Shown here piece after piece: positions 14,631 to 26,216 of a DNA stretch of 39,768 nucleotides (positions are counted from its first letter, which is position 1; every line of letters starts with the position of its first letter). The notes below the pieces were generated by a model. That model searched no databases and was not told the origin of the DNA. It saw nothing but the letters and a program-made list of their open reading frames with translations. The DNA lies in assembly GCA_003132165.1 (NCBI GenBank), contig PKWW01000022.1:36364-76131 (forward strand), in the 5' to 3' direction. A program made the translations under genes and the position numbers. The DNA comes from Acidimicrobiaceae bacterium. GTDB taxonomy: Bacteria; Actinomycetota; Acidimicrobiia; Acidimicrobiales; RAAP-2.

Positions 14631-16910
14631 CTAGGCGCGACGCAGAGGCGTCATAGCCAGCACGAGTTGCTTGGTGCCGTGTTCATCGAATTTCACTGCG
14701 GCGCGACAGTGCGTGCCCTCGCCCTCGATCTTCAGCACCACGCCGGCGCCGTAGCGATCGTGCAGCACGCGCTCGCCGACTTTGAGGCCCAGCAACTCGG
14801 CTCCGGTGCTTCGCACGGGCGGCGCGGCCCCGGTGCCGAAGGCCCGGCCCTGCGTGAACTCGGTGCCGCGTCCAACGAAACCGTCATCGTCGCGAGTGAA
14901 CGTCGAACGACGAGTGGGCAACGTCGCCGAGATGTCGTTCACCAACTCGGGTGGAATCTCTTGAAGGAAGCGGCTGGGAATCGCGTCCACGCGGTTGCCC
15001 CACATGGTTCGACTCCACGCGTGAGTGAGCGACAAGTGGCGCATGGCGCGGGTGATACCGACGTAACAGAGCCGCCGCTCTTCTTCGAGCTCGGCGTCAT
15101 CGGACAGGGCGCGACGATGCGGAAAGATCGTCTCTTCGAGTCCGGTGATGACGACCGCCGGAAACTCGAGACCCTTGGCGACGTGCAAGGTCATAAGTGA
15201 GATCGCGCCCGCGCCGCCGTCGAGCTGGTCGGAGTCCGCGACGAGCGCCATGCGCTCGACGAAGTCCATCAACGTGTCGTACTGGGACGCGGCCGACGCG
15301 AGCTCGCCAAGGTTCTCGAGCCGTGAGTACGCCTCATCTGAATTCTCCGCGCGCAACGCGTCGCCCATGCCCGACTCGCGCACGATCGCGTCGATCATCT
15401 CGCGCGGTGTGAGGTCGTTGGACATCGCGCGAAGCTCGTCGAGCATGAACGAGAACTTCTCCGCACCCGAGAGCGCCTTGGCCGTGAGACCGGCGGCGCT
15501 CGCGTAGTGAGCGGACTCGGCGAACGACAGCCCGTTCTCGGCGGCGTAGGCACCGAGCTTCGCCTGGGCCGCCTCGCCGATCCCGCGCTTGGGCTCATTG
15601 ATCACCCGCCGGGCCGAGGCCTCGTCGCGAGGATTCACGATGAGCCGCGCGTACGCCAGAGCGTTCTTGATCTCCTTGCGGTCGTAGAAACGGGTGCCCG
15701 AGATGACCCGGTAGGGGATGTTCGCGCGCAGCATCTCCTCTTCCAGCACCCGGCTCTGGGCGTTGGTGCGGTAGAAGACCGCCATCTGGTTCCAGTCGAG
15801 TGAGGACTCGGTGCGCAACCGGCGTAGTTCGCTCGCCACCCATCGACCCTCGTCGTACTCGTCGCCCGCGCGGTAGAGGCGGATCTTCTCACCCTCGTCG
15901 CCCTCGGTGAAGAGATTTTTCGCGTGCCGGCTCGCGTTCTTCGCAATCACGGCGTTGGCGGCGTCGAGGATCGTCTGGGTCGACCGGAAGTTCTGTTCCA
16001 AGAGGATTACGGCCGCATCGGGGAATCGCTGCTCGAACTGCAGGATGTTGCGAACGTCCGCCGCACGGAAACGGTAGATCGACTGGTCCGAGTCGCCCAC
16101 CACGCAGAGGTTGCGGTGCCCGGCGGCGAGCATCAGCACCAGTTCGTTCTGTACCCCGTTGGTGTCCTGGAACTCATCGACGAGCAGGTACTTGAAGCGG
16201 TGCTGGTACGAGCTGAGCACGCTCGGGTCGCGCTTCATCATCTCGACCGCGTTCAGGAGAAGATCGTCGAAGTCCATGGCGTTGGCGAGCTTGAGACGAT
16301 CGGCGTAGAGACGGTAGATCTCGGCGACGCGGCGGTGGTGTGGGTCGTCGCCGTGGCCCGAGGCCTCGTACCCGGCGGGTGACAGCATCTCGTTCTTCGC
16401 CGCTGAGATCGCCGCTGCGACGCTGCGCGGCGAGAGGCGCTTGGTGTCGAGGTTGAGTTCCTTCATGATGCGCTCGACGGCGGTCTCGGCGTCACCCGCG
16501 TCGTAGATCGTGAAGCCCCGCTGGTACCCGAGCACGTCGGCGTTCGCGCGCAGCATCCGCAGACACGCCGAGTGGAAGGTCGAGACCCACATGCGGCTCG
16601 CGTCCTCGCCCACGAGGTCAATGACGCGACGGCGCATCTCGTCGGCGGCCTTGTTGGTGAAGGTGATGGCCATGATCTCCCACGGCCGCGCGTCACCGGT
16701 CGCGAGGATGTGCGCGATACGCCGGGTCAGCACCCGGGTCTTGCCCGAGCCGGCGCCCGCGATGACGAGCAGCGGCCCCCCGCGTTGCAGCACCGCCTCG
16801 CGCTGGGGCTCGGTGAGTCCCTCGAGGAGCGACGCCGGGTCGAGCCGTGGCGACGAGTCCACCGGTTCATTACCCCACAGCGACTCGTCAGAGAACGAAG
16901 TCCGGTTCAC
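14631..16910 (-). CDS. pcrA: ATP-dependent DNA helicase, UvrD/PcrA family
   Basis: This roughly 759-residue SF1A helicase acts in nucleotide-excision repair and removal of stalled complexes. Motifs in order: LTEPQREAV (Q motif), GAGSGKT (Walker A, about 52-58), [21 protein letters not shown] (DEXQ), [32 protein letters not shown] and YVGITRAM. The C-terminal [17 protein letters not shown] is the Tudor-like RNA polymerase-binding domain of PcrA. A GTG at 16910 overlaps the guaA stop as GTGA; a GTG at 16916 is the alternative and adds two residues. It follows guaB3 and guaA in one transcription unit. Confidence 0.95.
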   Translation of the reverse strand: MNRTSFSDESLWGNEPVDSSPRLDPASLLEGLTEPQREAVLQRGGPLLVIAGAGSGKTRVLTRRIAHILATGDARPWEIMAITFTNKAADEMRRRVIDLVGEDASRMWVSTFHSACLRMLRANADVLGYQRGFTIYDAGDAETAVERIMKELNLDTKRLSPRSVAAAISAAKNEMLSPAGYEASGHGDDPHHRRVAEIYRLYADRLKLANAMDFDDLLLNAVEMMKRDPSVLSSYQHRFKYLLVDEFQDTNGVQNELVLMLAAGHRNLCVVGDSDQSIYRFRAADVRNILQFEQRFPDAAVILLEQNFRSTQTILDAANAVIAKNASRHAKNLFTEGDEGEKIRLYRAGDEYDEGRWVASELRRLRTESSLDWNQMAVFYRTNAQSRVLEEEMLRANIPYRVISGTRFYDRKEIKNALAYARLIVNPRDEASARRVINEPKRGIGEAAQAKLGAYAAENGLSFAESAHYASAAGLTAKALSGAEKFSFMLDELRAMSNDLTPREMIDAIVRESGMGDALRAENSDEAYSRLENLGELASAASQYDTLMDFVERMALVADSDQLDGGAGAISLMTLHVAKGLEFPAVVITGLEETIFPHRRALSDDAELEEERRLCYVGITRAMRHLSLTHAWSRTMWGNRVDAIPSRFLQEIPPELVNDISATLPTRRSTFTRDDDGFVGRGTEFTQGRAFGTGAAPPVRSTGAELLGLKVGERVLHDRYGAGVVLKIEGEGTHCRAAVKFDEHGTKQLVLAMTPLRRA

Positions 16911-18448
16911 TCCCACTCAATGGTGCCGGGTGGCTTGCTCGTCACGTCGAGCGCCACGCGATTCACGCCTTCGACCTCACGGATGAGCCGGTTGGCGATT
17001 GCTTCGACCACGTCGTAGGGCAGGCGCGCCCAGTCGGCGGTCATCGCGTCGTCACTGGTGACCGCGCGGATGATGATCGGATACGCGTACGTTCGTCCGT
17101 CGCCCATGACGCCCACAGTACGCACCGCCGGTAACACGGCGAAGCTCTGCCAGAGCTCACGGTAGAGTCCGGCCTTCTTGATCTCGTCAACGACGACGTG
17201 GTCGGCGTTGCGAAGGATCTCCGCGCGCTCGCGGGTCACTTCGCCCACGATGCGTACCCCGAGCCCCGGGCCCGGGAAGGGCTGGCGCCAGACGATCTCG
17301 GCGGGCAGTCCGAGCTCCTCACCCACGTGGCGAACCTCGTCCTTGAACAGGTTGCGCAACGGTTCGACGAGGTCGAACGAAAGGTCCTCCGGCAAACCGC
17401 CGACGTTGTGGTGGCTCTTGATGTTCGCGGCGTGGCCCGAACCGGATTCGATGACGTCGGGGTACAACGTTCCCTGGACGAGGAAGCGGGGACCGTCGCC
17501 GCCCTTACCGAGTTCACGCGCGACGTGCTCGAACTCACGGATGAACAGTTCGCCGATGATCTTGCGTTTGCGCTCGGGGTCAATAACGCCCGCGAGCGCG
17601 TCGAAGAAGCGGTCCTGGGCCTTCACGTGGATCAGCTCGACGCCGAACTGACGGGTGAACGTCTCTTCGATCTGATCGCCCTCGTTCTTTCGCATCAGCC
17701 CGGTGTCGACGAAGACGCACGTCAGTTGGGTCCCAATGGCCTTGGTGACGAGCGCCGCCGCCACGGCGGAGTCGACGCCGCCCGAGAGGGCGCAGAGCAC
17801 CTTCTCCGAGCCGACCTGGGCGCGGATCGCGGCAACTTGATCCTCGATGATCGAGGTGTTGGTCCACGTCGCGGGGATCTGGGCCACGTGGTGCAAGAAG
17901 TTCGAGAGCAACTCCTGGCCGCGCTCGGAGTGCGCGACCTCGGGATGGAACTGAACGGCGTAGAGACGACGCGCGTCGTCTTCCATGGCGGCGACCGGTG
18001 CTTCGGGTGACGACGCGGTAACGACGAAGCCCTCGGGGGCCTTCGCAATGGCGTCGCCGTGGCTCATCCAGCACACGCCGGTCGCCGGCCACTCGTCCAT
18101 CAACGACGACGGGCCCTGGCGGGTCAGTTCCGTGCGGCCGTACTCGCCCGCTCCGGTGCGCGCGACGTCGCCGCCCAGTTGCTGGGCCATGAGTTGCGCG
18201 CCGTAACAGATCCCCAGGATCGGGATTCCGAGCTCGTAGATCGCCGGGTCCAGCGAGGGAGCCGGCACCTCGTAGACCGACTTCGGTCCGCCCGACAGGA
18301 TGATCGCGGACGGCGCTTTCGCGCGGACCTGCTCAGCGGTGATCGAACTCTGGACGATCTCTGAGTACACGTGCGCTTCGCGCACACGTCGGGCTATGAG
18401 TTGGGCGTACTGGGCCCCGAAGTCGACGACCAGGACGTTCGAACTCAA
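16907..18448 (-). CDS. guaA: GMP synthase (glutamine-hydrolysing)
   Basis: This 513-residue enzyme aminates XMP to GMP. The class I amidotransferase domain has LGICYGAQ with nucleophile C81 and a later VQFHPEV. The ATP-pyrophosphatase loop is [13 protein letters not shown], and the dimerisation domain ends in the characteristic IEWE. The only fitting start is TTG 18448, overlapping the guaB3 stop in TTGA, so translation is probably coupled to guaB3. Only weak Shine-Dalgarno sequence is present. It overlaps pcrA at its 3-prime end. Confidence 0.96.
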   Translation of the reverse strand: MSSNVLVVDFGAQYAQLIARRVREAHVYSEIVQSSITAEQVRAKAPSAIILSGGPKSVYEVPAPSLDPAIYELGIPILGICYGAQLMAQQLGGDVARTGAGEYGRTELTRQGPSSLMDEWPATGVCWMSHGDAIAKAPEGFVVTASSPEAPVAAMEDDARRLYAVQFHPEVAHSERGQELLSNFLHHVAQIPATWTNTSIIEDQVAAIRAQVGSEKVLCALSGGVDSAVAAALVTKAIGTQLTCVFVDTGLMRKNEGDQIEETFTRQFGVELIHVKAQDRFFDALAGVIDPERKRKIIGELFIREFEHVARELGKGGDGPRFLVQGTLYPDVIESGSGHAANIKSHHNVGGLPEDLSFDLVEPLRNLFKDEVRHVGEELGLPAEIVWRQPFPGPGLGVRIVGEVTRERAEILRNADHVVVDEIKKAGLYRELWQSFAVLPAVRTVGVMGDGRTYAYPIIIRAVTSDDAMTADWARLPYDVVEAIANRLIREVEGVNRVALDVTSKPPGTIEWE

Positions 18449-19608
18449 TGGCCCATGCCTACGCCCTGGGAGCGCTGCAACTGCTTTCCTTCAGTCTGGA
18501 GCGACGGTGCGAGCATGACCTCGACCTTCTGGAATTCCTTCAGCGTCTCGAAACCGCAGGTCGCCATGGACGTGCGAAGAGCACCGAAGAGATTCAGTCG
18601 GCCGTCGTTCTCGTGGGCGGGCCCGAGCAGGACTTCCTTCAATGTGCCACGCACCTGGGTGCGCACACGCGTGCCGCGCGGCAGTGTCGGGTGGAAGGTC
18701 GCCATGCCCCAGTGGAATCCTCGGGCGGGCGCCTCGACGGCACTCGTGAGCGGTGAACCGATCATCACCGCGTCGGCGCCACAGGCAATGGCCTTGGCGA
18801 TGTCGCCGCCCTTGCTCATGCCGCCGTCGGCGATGACGTGCACGTAGACGCCGGTCTCGTCGAGGTGGCGCATGCGCGCGCCCGCGACGTCGGCGATGGC
18901 CGTCGCCTGGGGCACGCCGATGCCGAGCACCGCTCGCGACGTGCAGGCGTTGCCGGGTCCGACTCCCACGAGCACGCCGGCGGCGCCAGTACGCATGAGG
19001 TGCAGGGCCGCCTGGTAACTCGCGCAACCACCGACGATGACGGGCAGTTCGAACTCGCGGATGAACTTCTTGAGGTTGAGGGGCTCGACGGTCTTGGAGA
19101 CGTGCTCGGCGGAGACGACGGTGCCTTGGATGACGAGGATGTCGAGGCCGGCGTCAAGGATGGTCTTGGCCATCCAGTCGGTGCGCGCGGGCGTCACCGA
19201 CGCCGACGTCGTGATGCCCGCGGCCTTCATCTGCTTGATGCGCTCGGCGACGAGTTCGAGCTTGACCGGCTCGAGGTACATCTGCTGCATTCGCGCGGTG
19301 GCCTTGTCATCGTCGAGTTCGGTGATCTCCTCGAAGAGCGACGTGGGGTCCTCGTAACGGGTCCAGAGGCCTTCGAGGTTCAAGACGCCGAGTCCTCCGA
19401 GGCGACCGAGCTCGATGGCGGTCGTGGGCGACATGGCGCCGTCCATCGCGGAACCGAGCAGCGGCAGCGCGAACTTGTAGGCGTCGATCTGCCACGAGAT
19501 GTCGACGTCCTCGGGGTCGCGCGTGCGTCGCGATGGCACAATGGCGATGTCGTCGAACCCGTACGCCTGACGAGCCGACTTATAGATGCCAATCTCTACT
19601 TCCGCCAT
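18445..19608 (-). CDS. guaB3: GuaB3-family IMP dehydrogenase-like protein
   Basis: This 387-residue TIM-barrel protein of the IMPDH/GMPR superfamily lacks CBS domains. The catalytic loop reads [18 protein letters not shown] with C222; other markers are [31 protein letters not shown] and GADAVMIG. Actinobacteria usually carry it next to true guaB and guaA; here guaA follows but no canonical guaB with CBS domains is in the window. GuaB3 proteins have been reported to act as GMP reductases in cyanobacteria, as I recall, so the reaction here may be GMP to IMP rather than IMP oxidation. The start is secure: GGAGGT (19618-19613) precedes ATG 19608 by four bases. It heads guaB3-guaA-pcrA. Confidence 0.9.
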   Translation of the reverse strand: MAEVEIGIYKSARQAYGFDDIAIVPSRRTRDPEDVDISWQIDAYKFALPLLGSAMDGAMSPTTAIELGRLGGLGVLNLEGLWTRYEDPTSLFEEITELDDDKATARMQQMYLEPVKLELVAERIKQMKAAGITTSASVTPARTDWMAKTILDAGLDILVIQGTVVSAEHVSKTVEPLNLKKFIREFELPVIVGGCASYQAALHLMRTGAAGVLVGVGPGNACTSRAVLGIGVPQATAIADVAGARMRHLDETGVYVHVIADGGMSKGGDIAKAIACGADAVMIGSPLTSAVEAPARGFHWGMATFHPTLPRGTRVRTQVRGTLKEVLLGPAHENDGRLNLFGALRTSMATCGFETLKEFQKVEVMLAPSLQTEGKQLQRSQGVGMGH

Positions 19609-19676
19609 TGTGACCTCCGCCTAAGAAAATTCACCCCCAAACAGGGTGTGCTTTCCATCCAATCTACTGGACGGAC

Positions 19677-20477
19677 CTACGCCCACAGTCGGCGCTCGTC
19701 GGGCCACTGGACACCCGCCGCAATGCAGAGCAACTCGGTGAGCACTCTCGCCGTGGCACCCCAGATGACGTCGCCGGGTACCCGGTAAAAGTAGATCGGG
19801 AAGTAACCGTCGGCGTCAATACCCGGACGGGGAAGTTCGCGGCGCCACCGCTCCTCGATGAAAGCGCCGTCACCGACCAGTTCACGCAGGGCGACGGTGA
19901 ACACCCGCTCCACCTCCGACGGCTCCGCCACCATTGTCGGGCGGCCCGCCAGCAATCCCACGACCGGCCAAATGGCTGATCCAGACGCGAAAGTCACAAT
20001 CGGGCTCAACCACGCCACCGGCTCGACGAGCGCGGGGTCAACGCCCACTTCCTCATGGGCCTCGCGCAGCGCGGCCTCCACCTGGGTCTCGCCGTCCTCG
20101 CATCGTCCCCCCGGGAGGGCAATTTCACCGCGGTGGTTCCTGAGCTCGAATGACCGGCGTGTCAGGATCACCTGGGTCTCGCCGTCCTCTTCGAACAGGG
20201 CGACCAGGACCGCCGCCTTCCTCGTGATGGGCTGGTGATGTGCGTCGGCGACCGCAATCATCTCGGCGGGGTCGCTCGGCATCGGGGCCGCGTCGAACGT
20301 CCGTCCACTGGCCCGCAGCCGTTCCACCACGAGATCGAGGCTGAATCCCCCACGCTCAGCATCACTCAGATGTGACCAGGGAGCGGGAGCACCGCGCACA
20401 ATGTCGTCAGGTTCTGGAATCACCTGGGGATACTCGTGATCTTCGAATCGCGTCGGCCACTCGGCGTTGCGCGTCAT
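19677..20477 (-). CDS. Nudix hydrolase, CoA-pyrophosphatase (NudL/YeaB) type
   Basis: This 266-residue protein has a complete Nudix box at about residues 124-146, beginning GRCEDGE and containing REAHEEVGV. It is preceded by [22 protein letters not shown], which is the extra signature of the CoA-hydrolysing subfamily (LLTxRS..LR.H.G). It should cleave CoA or acyl-CoA to phosphopantetheine and 3',5'-ADP. The N-terminal 80 residues are an additional, poorly conserved region. ATG 20477 has GGGGA about six bases upstream; an upstream in-frame extension is rejected. It shares an 89-base divergent region with the MMPL transporter. Confidence 0.88.
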   Translation of the reverse strand: MTRNAEWPTRFEDHEYPQVIPEPDDIVRGAPAPWSHLSDAERGGFSLDLVVERLRASGRTFDAAPMPSDPAEMIAVADAHHQPITRKAAVLVALFEEDGETQVILTRRSFELRNHRGEIALPGGRCEDGETQVEAALREAHEEVGVDPALVEPVAWLSPIVTFASGSAIWPVVGLLAGRPTMVAEPSEVERVFTVALRELVGDGAFIEERWRRELPRPGIDADGYFPIYFYRVPGDVIWGATARVLTELLCIAAGVQWPDERRLWA

Positions 20478-20500
20478 AAAATATCCCCTAGTGTGGCTAG

Positions 20501-20513
20501 TGCACTCAGTGCA
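20501..20513. promoter_or_regulatory. 13-base perfect palindrome in the divergent Nudix/MMPL promoter region
   Basis: TGCACT-C-AGTGCA is an exact inverted repeat lying 24 bases upstream of the Nudix ATG and 54 bases upstream of the MMPL ATG. CTAGTG occurs twice just beside it (20488-20493 and 20497-20502). Its size and position suit a dimeric repressor such as a TetR or GntR protein. No regulator gene is nearby. Confidence 0.45.
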
Positions 20514-20566
20514 TAACCGGAATTTTAGTCGGTCCCCCTTTTCCACATTCAGGAGACAGTCCCCCC

Positions 20567-22732
20567 ATGAAGTCCCTTGGCCGCTTTAGCGTTCGCCGCC
20601 GCTGGTTCATGCTCACCGCATGGATTGTCCTGTTCATCGGCATCACGATCGCCTCCCAGGCGGCCGGGTCCGCCTATTCGAACAACTTCACCTTTCCCGG
20701 CACCAACTCCACGCACGCCGAGCAGTTACTCCAGTCGGGCTTCCCCCAGAAGTCCGGTGATGCGGACCAGATCGTGTTCCACGTCTCGTCCGGCACCCTC
20801 GTCTCGCACGAACCGAGGATTGACGCGATGCTCGCGAAGATCGCCAGGCTCCCGGACGTCGCGAGCGTGTCGTCACCCTTCTGTGCGACCGGCGCGACGA
20901 CGTGCCCCGGCGCGACGCAAATGGCGAAGAGCGGCAAGATCGCCTACGCGGTCGTGAACTTCTCCAAGCAGGCGTTCAAACTGACGATTCCCAAGATTCA
21001 GGCGGTCGAGACCGTGGGCCAGAGCATTCGCTCGTCCTCGCTCGAAGTCGAGTTCGGCGGCAATGCTTTTGGTCAACTCGCCTCGCGTGGCGGCAGTCCG
21101 GACGAGATCTACGGTCTCATCGCGACCGGCGTCATCCTGTTCCTCGCCTTCGGCTCGCTGTTCGCCATGGTTCTACCCCTCGGCGTCGCGCTCTTCGCAC
21201 TCGGCATCGCCTCGGGGGCGACCACGTTGATGAGCCACGGCCTCGCGATCGCCCAGTTCGCACCGATCCTCGGCTCACTCATTGGCCTCGGTGTCGGCAT
21301 CGACTACGCCCTGTTCATCGTGACGCGTTCAAGACAGAACCTCAAACGAGGCATGACGGTGGAGGATTCGGTCGTCACCGCTATCAATACGTCGGGTCGC
21401 GCGGTCCTCTTCGCCGGCTCAACCGTCTGCATCGCGCTGCTCGGCATGCTGGTGCTGCGTCTCTCCTTCCTCAACGGCGTCGCCATCGCGGCGTCGGTGA
21501 CGGTGCTCATCACGATGTTCGCCTCGCTGACGCTCCTGCCAGCGCTGCTCGCATTCCAGAAGCACCACGTGCTGAGTCGCCGCGAGCGCCGCAGTCTGGC
21601 AGCGAACGGCCCCGAAGCAACGGTCGTCCAGGGCGGCTGGCAGCGTTGGGCCATGTTCGTCTCGCGCCACCCCCGCGTGCTCTCGCTCGCCGCGCTGGCC
21701 CTCATCGTCACCGCTACCGTGCCGTACTTCTCGCTGCACCTCGGTAGCTCGGACCAGGGCTCGGACCCGGCCACGTCGACGACCCGTCACGCCTACGACC
21801 TGCTCGCCGAGGGCTTCGGGCCGGGATTCAACGGCCCACTGGTGGTCGTCGGGTCGCTGCACTCGAGTGCCGACAAGGCCGCCTTCGCGAGCCTTGACAC
21901 CTCGCTGAAGGGCAAGCCCGACGTGGTCGCGGTCAGCCCGGTCGTGGTGAACCCATCGGGCACGGTCGGCCTCATCACCGTTGTTTCGAAGTCAAGCCCC
22001 CAGGACACCAAGACCTCTGACCTGATCACAACGATCCGCGACAAGTACATACCCGCCGCAACCGCGGCCTCGCACACCGCGATCTACGTGGGCGGCATCA
22101 CCGCGATCTTCGATGACTTCGCATCCGTACTGAGTAGCAAACTGCCACTCTTCGTGGGCGTGATCGTGCTGCTCGGTTGTCTCCTACTGATGGTGGCCTT
22201 CCGGAGCGTTCTCATCCCGGTGGTCGCCGCCGTCATGAACCTCCTCGCCGCCGCGGCGTCGTTCGGCCTGGTCGTAGCGGTATTCCAGTGGGGTTGGGGC
22301 AGCAGCATCCTCGGCGCTGGCACCGGACCCGTCGAGTCATTCCTACCGATCATCATGATCGCAATCCTCTTCGGCCTCTCGATGGACTACCAGGTCTTCC
22401 TGGTCTCGCGCATGCACGAAGAATGGCTCAACACCGGTAGCAACGAAGAGGCGATCACCCGCGGTCAGGCCAACACGGGTCGCGTCATCACCGCGGCGGC
22501 ATTGATCATGATCAGCGTGTTCCTCTCGTTCGCCTTCGGCGGGCAACGCGTCATCGCCGAATTCGGCGTCGGGCTCGGCGGTGCAGTGCTGATGGACGCG
22601 TTCATCCTTCGCACCGTGCTCGTCCCGTCGCTGATGCACTTCATCGGCAAGGCGAACTGGTGGATGCCCAAGTGGCTCGACCGCGTGGTCCCCCACGTCG
22701 CCGTCGAAGCGACCGAGGACGTCGACGTTTAA
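20567..22732 (+). CDS. MMPL/RND-family transporter
   Basis: This 721-residue inner-membrane protein has the duplicated MMPL layout: one helix (about 12-32), a large extracytoplasmic domain (about 36-180), helices to about 335, another single helix near 375, a second outer domain, and a final helix bundle. Each half carries the proton-relay Asp-Tyr pair: GLGVGIDYALF (D246, Y247) and GLSMDYQVFLVSR (D607, Y608). C106 and C113 in the first outer loop may form a disulfide. Such proteins export lipids, siderophores or drugs with proton motive force; the cargo here is unknown. AGGAGA (20551-20556) precedes ATG 20567 at slightly long spacing. It converges on groEL. Confidence 0.92.
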   Translation: MKSLGRFSVRRRWFMLTAWIVLFIGITIASQAAGSAYSNNFTFPGTNSTHAEQLLQSGFPQKSGDADQIVFHVSSGTLVSHEPRIDAMLAKIARLPDVASVSSPFCATGATTCPGATQMAKSGKIAYAVVNFSKQAFKLTIPKIQAVETVGQSIRSSSLEVEFGGNAFGQLASRGGSPDEIYGLIATGVILFLAFGSLFAMVLPLGVALFALGIASGATTLMSHGLAIAQFAPILGSLIGLGVGIDYALFIVTRSRQNLKRGMTVEDSVVTAINTSGRAVLFAGSTVCIALLGMLVLRLSFLNGVAIAASVTVLITMFASLTLLPALLAFQKHHVLSRRERRSLAANGPEATVVQGGWQRWAMFVSRHPRVLSLAALALIVTATVPYFSLHLGSSDQGSDPATSTTRHAYDLLAEGFGPGFNGPLVVVGSLHSSADKAAFASLDTSLKGKPDVVAVSPVVVNPSGTVGLITVVSKSSPQDTKTSDLITTIRDKYIPAATAASHTAIYVGGITAIFDDFASVLSSKLPLFVGVIVLLGCLLLMVAFRSVLIPVVAAVMNLLAAAASFGLVVAVFQWGWGSSILGAGTGPVESFLPIIMIAILFGLSMDYQVFLVSRMHEEWLNTGSNEEAITRGQANTGRVITAAALIMISVFLSFAFGGQRVIAEFGVGLGGAVLMDAFILRTVLVPSLMHFIGKANWWMPKWLDRVVPHVAVEATEDVDV

Positions 22733-22838
22733 CAGTCAACATTCGTCTCTTCTCGCCTCCGAGGATCATCTCACCGATAGATGGCGAGATCGCGAGACAG
22801 TCGTCAAGGCGACAAGTAGCGACGTCTGCGCAAAGCAA

Positions 22839-22867
22839 GAGGCCGGGTCCTTGACGGACCCGGCCTC
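22839..22867. terminator. Bidirectional intrinsic terminator between MMPL gene and groEL
   Basis: A 12-bp perfect GC-rich stem, GAGGCCGGGTCC (22839-22850) and GGACCCGGCCTC (22856-22867), encloses the loop TTGAC. The plus strand continues CTTTCGTTCTT and the minus strand TTGCTTTG, so both convergent transcripts could end here. A smaller hairpin, CGTTC-TTGC-GAACG, follows toward groEL. Confidence 0.85.
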
Positions 22868-22890
22868 CTTTCGTTCTTGCGAACGGATGA

Positions 22891-24531
<1,641 letters not shown>

Positions 24532-24825
24532 TTACTTCGAGATGGTCGCGAGCACGTCACGGCTCGAGAGGATCAAGAGGTCCTCGCCGTCGACGGTGAT
24601 CTCGGTGCCGCCGTACTTCGAGTAGACGACGGTGTCGCCGACGTTGACGCCCGTGGGAATCACATCGCCGGTGCTCTCGGCGCGACGACCGGGACCCGTG
24701 GCGAGGACTTCGCCCTGCTGGGGCTTCTCCTTGGCGGTGTCTGGGATGACCAGACCCGATGCCGTGGTGGCCTCAGCGACGTTGGGACGGACCACAATGC
24801 GGTCTTCTAGTGGGTGCAGCTTCAT
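24532..24825 (-). CDS. groS: Co-chaperonin GroES (10 kDa)
   Basis: This 97-residue lid of the GroEL chamber begins [14 protein letters not shown] and includes the mobile loop [18 protein letters not shown] and the VLATGPGRR and [11 protein letters not shown] segments. ATG 24825 has GGAGG eight bases upstream; nine extra residues from an upstream in-frame start are rejected. A CIRCE-like operator lies 21 bases before the start codon. Confidence 0.97.
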   Translation of the reverse strand: MKLHPLEDRIVVRPNVAEATTASGLVIPDTAKEKPQQGEVLATGPGRRAESTGDVIPTGVNVGDTVVYSKYGGTEITVDGEDLLILSSRDVLATISK

Positions 24826-24845
24826 TTTTATTGCCTCCTGCGCAA

Positions 24846-24882
24846 TTAGCACTCGAAACCTTCGACTGCCAATTTAGCACCC
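24846..24882 (-). promoter_or_regulatory. CIRCE operator (HrcA site) with overlapping promoter and an extra half-site
   Basis: On the plus strand TTAGCACTC (24846-24854), nine bases, then GACTGCCAA (24864-24872) match CIRCE (TTAGCACTC-N9-GAGTGCTAA) 9/9 and 7/9. In the groES direction the degenerate arm supplies TTGGCA as a plausible -35 and the perfect arm GCTAAT as -10, 16 bases apart, so HrcA would cover the promoter. A third near-perfect half-site, TTAGCACCC (24874-24882, 8/9), abuts it one base beyond. HrcA itself is not in the window. Confidence 0.8.
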
Positions 24883-25001
24883 CGAGCGCCAAGTCCGTCC
24901 GGGGACCCTCTTCGTATGCTGTGGCGAAGCCGAACGGGGGGAATTCTTGCAAAAGGTCGCGACGCCACGCCCGGGCCACCCCCACCCGACGGGAGCCTGA
25001 C

Positions 25002-26216
25002 GTGGCCTATTCCAAGACCCAGCGCTACGACGTGCGCCTCTTGGCTGGTCTTCGTGGAGCGTCGTTCCTCGGCGACACCGTGGCCCTGGTGGCCCTCTAT
25101 CTTCGCCTCGCCCCCCTCGGGCACGCCTGGGCCATCGCGGCGCTGTCGACGGCTGGCGCGCTCCCAATCGTGCTGCTGTCGCCGGTGGCGGGCCACGTGG
25201 TCGATCACGTACCGGCCAAGCGCATGCTCACCCTGCTCGGGCTCGCCGAGGCACTCGTCTGCACCGGTATTGCCTACTGGCACGGTGTCGCTATGACCCT
25301 CATCCTCATGGCGACCCTCAGCTGCGCGGTGGCGTTCTCCCTGCCCGGTTACTCGGCGCTCATCCCGACGCTCGCGGGCGAGGACAATATCGCCAAGGCC
25401 CAGGGCATCATGCAGTCGGTCCAGGGGGTGGCGGGCGTCGCGGGACCCGCCCTCGGGGGTCTGCTCGTCGGTTGGACCGGCCAGAGCTGGCCGCTCTACA
25501 TCGACGCGCTCAGCTTTCTGCTCTGCGCGCTCGGCACCACGCTGGTGCGCCACGACCGACGACCCTCACCCGCGACGACGATCGAGAGTGCCGAGTCGCC
25601 GAGCATGATGGCGGGCATCGCGTTGTTGTTCCAGGACACGATCCTTCGCTCGATCACCATCGTCTTCGCGGTTTTCATCTTCGCGCTCGGCATGGTCAAC
25701 GTCGGCGAGGTCTTCTTCGCCACGCAGGTCCTGCACGGATCGGCCACACAGTACGGACTCATCGGCGCGAGTTTCGGGCTCGGATCGATCGGCGGTGCGA
25801 TCTGGGGTGGCCGACTGCGCCAGGACGTGCTGCTGCTCGCGCGCTATTCGATGCTCTCGATCATCGTCATCGGCGTCATGATCGGTGCGGCCGGGCTCGT
25901 CGAGCACGTGGACTACATCTACCCGCTCATGGTCGTAGCGGGCGTCTTCGCCGGCATCGCCAACGTGAGCTCGAACACGCTCCTGACCTTGCGCACTCCC
26001 GAGCAGGTGCGCGGACGCGTCTTCGCCGCGTTCGGCGCCATCTTCACCGCCGGCGAGATCGGCTCGTACGCGGCGGGTGGACTGATCCTCATGGCGATCG
26101 CCCCGCGCACGGTGTTTCAGGTCGCGGGCGTGGCCTCGACGATCACGGCACTGGTGCTCGCGCCGCTCGCCATACGCGCGAGCGCCGCCGCGCACTCAAC
26201 AGAACGCCGCGCCTAG
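25002..26216 (+). CDS. MFS transporter, EntS/MFS_3-like
   Basis: This 404-residue membrane protein has about twelve hydrophobic helices and two MFS halves joined near residue 200. It starts VAYSKTQRYDVRLLAGLRGASFLGD and has the loop DHVPAKRML after helix two, as in exporters of the EntS/macrolide-efflux group, plus NTLLTLRTPEQVRGRV in the second half. The substrate is unknown. GTG 25002 has GGGAG six bases upstream; the frame is open further upstream through the groES promoter, but that part reads as non-coding. Its TAG stop shares the palindrome CTAG with the pdxH stop on the other strand. Confidence 0.85.
   Translation: MAYSKTQRYDVRLLAGLRGASFLGDTVALVALYLRLAPLGHAWAIAALSTAGALPIVLLSPVAGHVVDHVPAKRMLTLLGLAEALVCTGIAYWHGVAMTLILMATLSCAVAFSLPGYSALIPTLAGEDNIAKAQGIMQSVQGVAGVAGPALGGLLVGWTGQSWPLYIDALSFLLCALGTTLVRHDRRPSPATTIESAESPSMMAGIALLFQDTILRSITIVFAVFIFALGMVNVGEVFFATQVLHGSATQYGLIGASFGLGSIGGAIWGGRLRQDVLLLARYSMLSIIVIGVMIGAAGLVEHVDYIYPLMVVAGVFAGIANVSSNTLLTLRTPEQVRGRVFAAFGAIFTAGEIGSYAAGGLILMAIAPRTVFQVAGVASTITALVLAPLAIRASAAAHSTERRA

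Noticed and set aside
24759..25001. N-terminal extension of the MFS transporter through the groES promoter
   Set aside because: The segment covers CIRCE and the groES start, is not membrane-like, and a GTG at 25002 has its own GGGAG at ideal spacing.
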